A stretch of DNA of 64,000 nt from Dipteronia dyeriana (Eukaryota; Streptophyta; Magnoliopsida; Sapindales; Sapindaceae), in the NCBI GenBank assembly GCA_032871835.1, contig CM065298.1, forward strand, positions 15,877,096 to 15,941,095, given 5' to 3'. Positions 58,140-64,000 of the stretch are shown piece by piece (position 1 is the stretch's first letter; each line of letters starts with the position of its first letter). Position numbers and translations under genes: made by a program. The notes under the pieces are model-generated. The model saw nothing but the letters and a program-made list of their open reading frames with translations, made no database searches and was not told the origin of the DNA.

Positions 58140-60041
58140 AGGATAATAGCACTAATGTCTCTTAATTATACACCCTTATAACTTTCATTTGTCTTGTCGG
58201 TAAAACCTGATAGAAGAGAAAATTAAACTTACATACCATAATTATATGTATAATTGTATTAAAACTGAAAAAATATAATAATAACATCAAGACACTCTTT
58301 GATCCGTTGACTAATTAAAAAAAATATATTAATAATATTAATAAAATTTAAAAATTATATTATAAAAAAACAAAATATTAAATAAAAAACTAATTATTAA
58401 AAAAATAAAAAGCAAATTCATTAAAACAAATTCAAACAAAAAAATGCATTTTTAAATAGATTGATTGATCTCAATTTAAAATAATAATAATAACAATAAT
58501 ATTAATAATACAAATCAAAAGATTTTTTTTTTAAATAGAATGAACATCATCAATCTTTACGATTCCAGATTCATCAATATTCATTTCGTCACAAACCCAG
58601 TTCATATTTCTTCATTTCTTCACAAAGACAAATCATTAATCTTCATTTTTCACAAACACATTAATTCCAATATACAAACTAGAAAATAAAATATTTTCAA
58701 ACACTCATAGGTCATCATCAACATCTTCCACCAACACCAACACCAAAACCCTAGCCACAAACACAGTCCAAAAGCCATCGCACTTCTCTCTCTCTCTTCA
58801 CATCTAGTTCGTCGCATGCTCTCTCTCTCCTTTCACATCTCTTTGTTGCGTCTTTTCTTCACATCACACTCAATCTCCTTCAGTCGCTGTTACATCTTCT
58901 CTCTCTTTTCACATCTGTTTCTTCGCTCTCTTTCCCCTCTTCATGAATCCATCTTCATCAATCTCCTCCATTTCCGATCTTTGGTCCATCTTGTCTCTGC
59001 CTTCTTTCTTTCTTATTAATGTGATTTCGTTATTGGGTTTGCTGGTGGTTGATTGGTGCCATTTCGGGTTGGTGGTGGTGCGATTTCGTGTTTGGAATTT
59101 GGTGGTGGTTTAACTAGTGCGATTTCATGTTTGGGTGGTGGTGCGATTTTGTGCTTGTGTTTGGCCGTTTGGTTGTGACGGTTTTGATAGAATTCTATTT
59201 GTTTCTCCGTTGACGAAGATCTGAAGATCCATCAATTTTTTTATTTTTTTTATATTTTTATTCTAACAATGAGCATATTATTAAGTGCAATGAGAAGAGT
59301 TTGACAAAGTACAGTTTAAGATTTAACAAACAACAAATACAAGGATAATATCGACAGCACAGAGGTACTAAAAGGTGCACAACAAACTGGGCATAAAAAA
59401 AAATAGCACATATTTATGTGTTTGCAGGAGCAAAGCAATACAATCATCAAGGAGCTTAATTTTTCACACTTGTCACGTGCTTCAGGAGCATTTGGGACTC
59501 TGCTTTCAGATGATGAATCCTTTCATCTGCTTCTTTTTCTAGCCTCTTCAAATTAGCACCAGAATCTCGACTGCTCTCTGCAACTTTCTTCTGGATTCAG
59601 CCTCTTCTTTGGCTTGCTTCCGCCGAATCAATGTCTCATTTCTGGCAGCATTGACAATGAGTTGAGCTTCTTGCTCTGCAACCAGCAACTGCTGAATTCC
59701 ACCTTGACCCCTATTTGATGCCATTCTTCACTACCTATCGAGCCTTGCTTTCCGGGGGGAAGATTCAGTGGATATAGGACACGAACACAACCAGAGACCT
59801 CTATTGACCGATAATGTGGTTTGTGTGGTTTGAAGATCAATCAATGTTCTTTTTTTTTTTTTTTCCATTTTTTTTTCAATTTTTTTAATTGGACTTCGTT
59901 TATGGGTTTGTAAAATGGGTTTTTGTTTTGTTTGGTTGCTGAAAAAATCAAGGAAAGAAAAGGGATTCTGGATGTTGGAAATTTAATTAATAAAGATTGA
60001 TGAATTTGAGATTAATTGTCTGAGATTGATGAACGAAGATT

Positions 60042-60073
<32 letters not shown>

Positions 60074-60095
60074 GTTATTATTATTATTATTATTA
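58140..60095. mobile_element. Mutator-like non-autonomous element, copy 3 (right end cut off)
   Basis: The left arm starts AGGATAATAGCACTAATGTC and follows copies 1 and 2 (AAACTTACATACCATAATTA, GACACTCTTTGATCCGTTGA). Interior leader-like sequence at 58690-58830 matches copy 1 closely (CATCTTCCACCAACACCAA, AAACCCTAGCC). The inner right arm (59990-60095: GATTGATGAACGAAG, then (ATT)n) is recognisable, but the terminus is missing because an LTR retrotransposon begins there. It contains the V-ATPase G retrocopy. Confidence 0.75.
59237..59830 (-). pseudogene. Processed pseudogene of V-ATPase subunit G
   Basis: On the minus strand an ATG at 59724 opens [20 protein letters not shown], followed by [20 protein letters not shown], the conserved N-terminus of plant vacuolar H+-ATPase subunit G, a peripheral stalk protein. 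After about 45 residues a deletion changes the frame. The C-terminal part then reads in another frame ([18 protein letters not shown], then [11 protein letters not shown], stop at 59458-59456). It has no introns, an A-rich tail (59237-59262 on the minus strand) and flanking direct repeats TGAAGATCCATCAAT (59222-59236) and TGAAGATCAATCAAT (59831-59845). All are marks of LINE-mediated retroposition. It is not functional. The open frames are under 60 codons. Confidence 0.9.
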
Positions 60096-60096
60096 A
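60043..60096. repeat. (ATT)n microsatellite
   Basis: About 18 ATT units with one GTT interruption, at the junction between Mutator-like copy 3 and the LTR element. Confidence 0.9.
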
Positions 60097-60853
60097 GTAT
60101 CGAGTAAAACCTACTCGGGGTCAGCTAATGTCATATACTGTTCGAGATCAGTTAAAGATACTTGGCGCCAGATGATAACATTTTCTACCCGGGATCAGAT
60201 GACGTCACTCGGGACCAGCTGATGTCGTGTTCTACTCGGGATAAACATAAAGATAATCGAATAAAAAGCCCAGCGCGTAGCTCACACGAATCGAATCGTT
60301 AAAATACATGAAGATATCTATATCAAAGAGGAATTCCAAAAAAGAGCAGAATATCAAGCAGAAAGGGTTCCTAATCAGACAACAATTTTATTTCTTTAAA
60401 AAGACTACGCTTTTATAGAAATAAATTCTAATTGGGCTACATTACCAGAGTCCCATTATATCTCAATACAAGTCTCCGAAACAAGAAAGAAGACAAACTA
60501 CTTCGAACAAGTAGGCAATCATAAATACAAAGATCTTTTATAACTTGTATAAAGAATATTAGGGTTTTATGGACATATAAATAGACCCATAATCTTGTTA
60601 CCCAAAAAAGACAGCAATTATATAGAAAAATATAGAGAGAAGAAAGAGAGATCGAGAATTGTAAATATTTTATTCATAGTGGATTTTGGCTTGGTTGATC
60701 ATTCAACCACCCGTGGACGTTTCTCCGGTCATCGGAGTTTTACCACGTAAAAACTTGCGTCAGATTACTTTCTCCTTCTCTTTCTCTTTGAAATCTCAGC
60801 TAAAATCCAAATCTTGTTGACCTTTCTCATATATCCAGAAATCGACGTCAACA
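60097..60853 (+). repeat. Probable 5' LTR of the Tat-type element
   Basis: It ends GTCAACA just before the ATTGACGCTAGAAGAAGGGG primer-site region. It includes a TATA box (CATATAAATAG, 60574-60584) and repeated ACTCGGG-GTCAGCT(A/G)ATGTCAT phrases near its start. The left border next to the (ATT)n tract is uncertain, since no TG start is obvious. Confidence 0.65.
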
Positions 60854-60899
60854 ATTGACGCTAGAAGAAGGGGTTGAACCTCCGATTTGATTATAGGTA

Positions 60900-62530
60900 A
60901 TGGCAGGAAGCAGAAACAGTTTTGGGGATGTCCAAAAATCTTCAGATAACTTCCATGTTGGCAGTAGCTTGCGAGATCTCGCTGCAACCACAGAGAACCA
61001 ACCTACGTTCCTGGCGGGGATCCAACAAGTTCCTTCGGCCAGCGGAGACCTGACACAACGCTTCCGAGAGGCACTGCAACAGTTGGTGGTAGATGCAGCA
61101 AAGGAATGAGTTGATCTACTGGCTGCAGAAGAAGCGTAACCTTTAACCTCCCACCTGCAAGGCTTCGTTCGGTTGTAGTGGGGCCATAATTAAATGCACC
61201 GGAAGCCGAAAGAAACTCAGCTTCAATTAATCAGGCTGGACGTGAAACATCCGAAGAGGAACGACCACGCCAGAAGCAAAACCAGGATCAGATAACCCGT
61301 GCCAGACACCGTAAATATGACTGGCACAGGGATCAGTCATCATCAGAAGACAGCGATCGACACCATCTTAAGCGTCATCACGGAACCAAACGTGAAACCC
61401 AGCATCAAAGTGAAGAACCAGAGAGAGGAATGACAATCACCCAGCGGTTCAACCAACATGGAAGTCCGGTGAGAGACAGAGATGTCGTAATCCAGAGCCT
61501 AACTCGAGAAGTCAAGAACAATAGACGTCAAATGGACGCACTGGTCAGACGTTATATGTACAACGATTTATCTGACGAAGATTCTGACAGTCCATTCACT
61601 AGGGACATCATGCAAACTTCATTCCCAGAAAGATTCAGGATGCCACACGTGGATCAGTTCAAGAAAGATACAGACCCAAAATAACATGTCAGACGCTATA
61701 AAAGTGCTATGACCCAATATGCTCATAGCGATCCCTTACTATGCCTCAACTTTTCATAAACTCTAGGAGACACGGGCTCAAGATGGTTCGGGAGATTGCC
61801 CCCAGTAAGCATCAGAATTTTCAGTGAACTGAGCAGGAGCTTCTCAAGGCAATTTTTGAGCAATGTTTATAGGAAAAAATCAGTGACTTACCTTTCTCAA
61901 ATAAAACAAGTGAAAGATGAGTCACTGAAGAAATACCTGGGGAGATTCAGCCAAGCGGTATAAGAAATCGGCAGTGCAAACGATGAAGCGATAATTGCTG
62001 CATTCATCAACAACCTACAGAATGGACGACTATCTTTTGACTTAAGAAGAGCCCGTCTAACCAGATATTCAGATATGATGGACATGGCAAGAGGATATGC
62101 ACTGACCGAAGAAGAGGAATTAGCCACTGGAGGATGCTACATGCATGGAGGAAAACCTGAAAAGGACGCTGAGTCCTAGGTGCAGAACCAGAAGGGAAAA
62201 CAGAAAGGAAACAACAAAGAAAAGAGCAATGACGGGGGAAACGGGCGTAATGCCGAACAGACCACGGAGAAATACCGAGGTAGATACACCAACTACACCC
62301 ATCTTTGGAAAAAACAGGAGGAAATCTTGGCCATACTAGAAGCAAAGAATCTGGTACAATAGCCACGACGATAGTCTCAGTTTGCCCGGCGGGATACAAC
62401 CAAATACTATATATTCCACAAGAAAATCGGTCATGAGACTTCCAATTGTTACCAGCGCAGAGATTATATAGAAACCCTCATTCGGGAAGGACATCTACAT
62501 GATGTAATCTTGAAAAGGGATGAGAAATCA
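60900..62530 (+). pseudogene. gag relic of the Tat-type element
   Basis: ATG at 60900 (MAGSRNSFGDVQ) opens 69 codons and stops. More gag follows at 61430-61684, and the Retrotrans_gag core at about 61690-62140 (YLSQIKQVKDESLKKYLGRF, then AFINNLQNGRLSFDLRRARL). A Tat-type zinc-knuckle remnant (FHKKIGHETSNCYQ, with the first Cys lost) is at about 62408-62450. At least five stops or shifts. Confidence 0.85.
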
Positions 62531-62689
62531 TAAACAAAGAAAGAGATCAGGGCCGATCACAACTCTGGTCGGAATCAAAGGGCCAATCCAGAGGCCAATG
62601 AAGTAATCCATATAATCTTTGGAGGACCATACACTGGGAGAAGTAACCGAGAGGGAACACAAGAAATCAGAGAAGCAGTAGAAGCAAGA

Positions 62690-63190
62690 CATAACTTTGA
62701 AGTGAACTCGGTCGAACCAGACCCGAAAAGGGTAAAGGAAGGATGTGACCCAATAATATTCATAGAAGCAGATTCATATGGGGTCGATGTTCGGCCAAAT
62801 GACGCCCTGGTCATAAGTGCCCGGATTGGTCACCGAGAAGTCAGGAGGATCTTGATAGATAATGTTCGGCAGACATTCTTAATGTAGCCGTCTACGATCA
62901 ACTCAGGTTGGATCGAAAGGATTTATAGCCTTTCCATACTCCACTCAGAGGATTTGGAGGAGTTGAGGTCAGGCCACTTGGGACGGTAAAGCTACTCGTG
63001 AAGATTGGAGTGGCACCTTGCTAGAGAATTGTACTGCTCGACTTCGTGGTGGTAGATTTAGACAATTGGCCGTATAATGCACTGATGGGTCGGCCATTTT
63101 TAAATAAAACTAAGGCCGTAACAGCCACTTATGCCTTAATGATCAAATTCTCGACCGAACAGGTGGTCAGTGTAGTCAAGGGATCCCAAG
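62690..63190 (+). pseudogene. Protease relic of the Tat-type element
   Basis: NDALVISARIGHREVRRILI at about 62799-62858 is the lead-in to the Tat protease. The catalytic DNGSS-type motif that should follow is replaced by DNVRQ, apparently by a small deletion. The C-terminal half, VVDLDNWPYNALMGRPFLNK at 63049-63108, is well preserved. Dead. Confidence 0.8.
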
Positions 63191-63379
63191 AGATGGCCCG
63201 AAGAGCTAACCTGTCAGTATACAAAGACAAAAATGATGAACATGTTTGCACTATAACGCAGCCGAGTCAGAACAAAGAGTCACTGTCATTCGAATTTGAT
63301 CCAAGGGAAGAGTCGAATGAATCCAAAACTGAATCGGTCGAAGAAATTATCTTGAAAGAAGATGAAACAGATAAGAGGA

Positions 63380-64000
63380 TCAAGATCGGGGCCAACCTGG
63401 AAGGAAAAGTCAAACAAAGCCTCACTGATCTGCTCAAAGAATACATGGATGTGTTCGCTTGGAGTCATGAAAACGTGGTCGGGATAGATGCCCGAATAAT
63501 ATCTTACCATCTCACAGTAAACCCGAATGCAAAACCGTGATACAAAAGAGAAGATCATTCAATCTCAAGAGAAGTCAGACAATTAAACAGGAAGTGGAGA
63601 AGCTACTCGCTGTAGGGTCGATTAGAGAGGTCAACTACCCTTAATGGGTACCTAATGTAGTCCTCGTCCAAAAGAAAAATGGACAATGGAGAATGAGCGT
63701 ATATTTCATATATTTGAACAAGGCATGCCCAAACGATAGTTTTCCACTTCCGAGGATAGATCAGTTGGTGGACGCAACATCAGGCCACAAATTGCTCAGT
63801 TTCATGGATGTCTACTCGGGATATAACCAAATCCGGATGAACAAGGTTGACGAAGAAAAAACAGCATTCACAACTGATTAGGGCTTATACTGTTACACAG
63901 TGATGCCCTTCAGATTAAAAAATACAGGGGCAACCTATCAAAGGCTGGTCAACAGAATCTTTGCATGGCAAATAAGAAGGAAAATGGAAGCGTACATTGA
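63380..64000 (+). pseudogene. Reverse transcriptase relic (N-terminal part), runs off the window
   Basis: LLKEYMDVFAWSHENVVGID at about 63430-63489 begins the RT region. LNKACPNDSFPLPRIDQLVD is at about 63715-63774, followed by GYNQIRMNKVDEEKTAFTTD, a stop at 63879, then GLYCYTVMPFRLKNTGATYQ. The YVDD active site would lie just beyond 64000. Stops at 63538, 63643 and 63879 and at least two frameshifts. Confidence 0.88.

Larger units (their letters stand above)
60097..64000 (+). mobile_element. Tat-type Ty3/gypsy retrotransposon, 5' part, degenerate
   Basis: A probable LTR (60097-60853), then an untranslated leader, gag, protease and reverse transcriptase in order, all broken by stops and frameshifts. 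The element continues past the end of the window, so RNase H, integrase and 3' LTR are not seen. The RT wording (LNKACPNDSFPLPRIDQLVD, then FMDVYSGYNQI) is characteristic of the Tat/Ogre-like plant lineage. Confidence 0.88.

Overview
The window is nuclear DNA from a flowering plant. The evidence is a very AT-rich intergenic space, GT-AG introns, plant-type LTR retrotransposons with an initiator-Met tRNA primer site, many MITEs, and plant genes (NUP50, thionin-like proteins, nuclear RPS13 and RPS19, a vacuolar ATPase subunit G retrocopy). A eudicot, possibly a rosid, fits best; the species cannot be named from sequence alone. No bacterial genes, CRISPR arrays or true tRNA/rRNA genes were seen.

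Layout. 0.3-5.3 kb: a decayed but structurally complete Ty3/gypsy element (two LTRs, primer site, gag-pol relics, 5-bp target duplication GATTC). 5.3-12 kb: repeats, a Mutator-like element (8158-9808) and a PIF/Harbinger-like MITE (11187-11904). 12.1-16 kb: an intact NUP50-type nucleoporin gene with a 5'UTR exon, a 2.1-kb leader intron and a single coding exon. 16.4-35.8 kb: an accessory stretch of MITEs, hAT-like elements, minisatellites, inverted arrays and non-coding LTR-type relics, with one two-exon thionin-like gene on the minus strand (21769-22521). 35.8-41.4 kb: a second copy of the thionin-like locus, inflated by a LINE tail and several MITEs. 43.1-53 kb: a second copy of the NUP50 promoter/leader/intron, split by a Mutator-like element that itself carries a 3.45-kb PIF-like element. 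53.5-55 kb: RPS13 (organellar uS13) in three coding exons, directly downstream of that copied leader. 56-57.2 kb: RPS19 (mitochondrial uS19), again with a leader exon and intron that resemble those of NUP50. 58.1-60.1 kb: a third Mutator-like element carrying a processed pseudogene of V-ATPase subunit G. 60.1-64 kb: the 5' part of a degenerate Tat-type Ty3/gypsy element that runs off the window.

How it fits together. The most interesting theme is that three unrelated coding regions (NUP50, RPS13, RPS19) within 45 kb have related 5'UTR exons and leader introns. The NUP50 and RPS13 leaders are clearly recent duplicates; that of RPS19 is an older, weaker match. This looks like promoter/leader sharing by local duplication, feeding two ribosomal protein genes whose products probably act in mitochondria. 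The second theme is that local duplications preserve uninterrupted 'empty sites' inside the same window, so several transposon insertions can be read out with exact target-site duplications.
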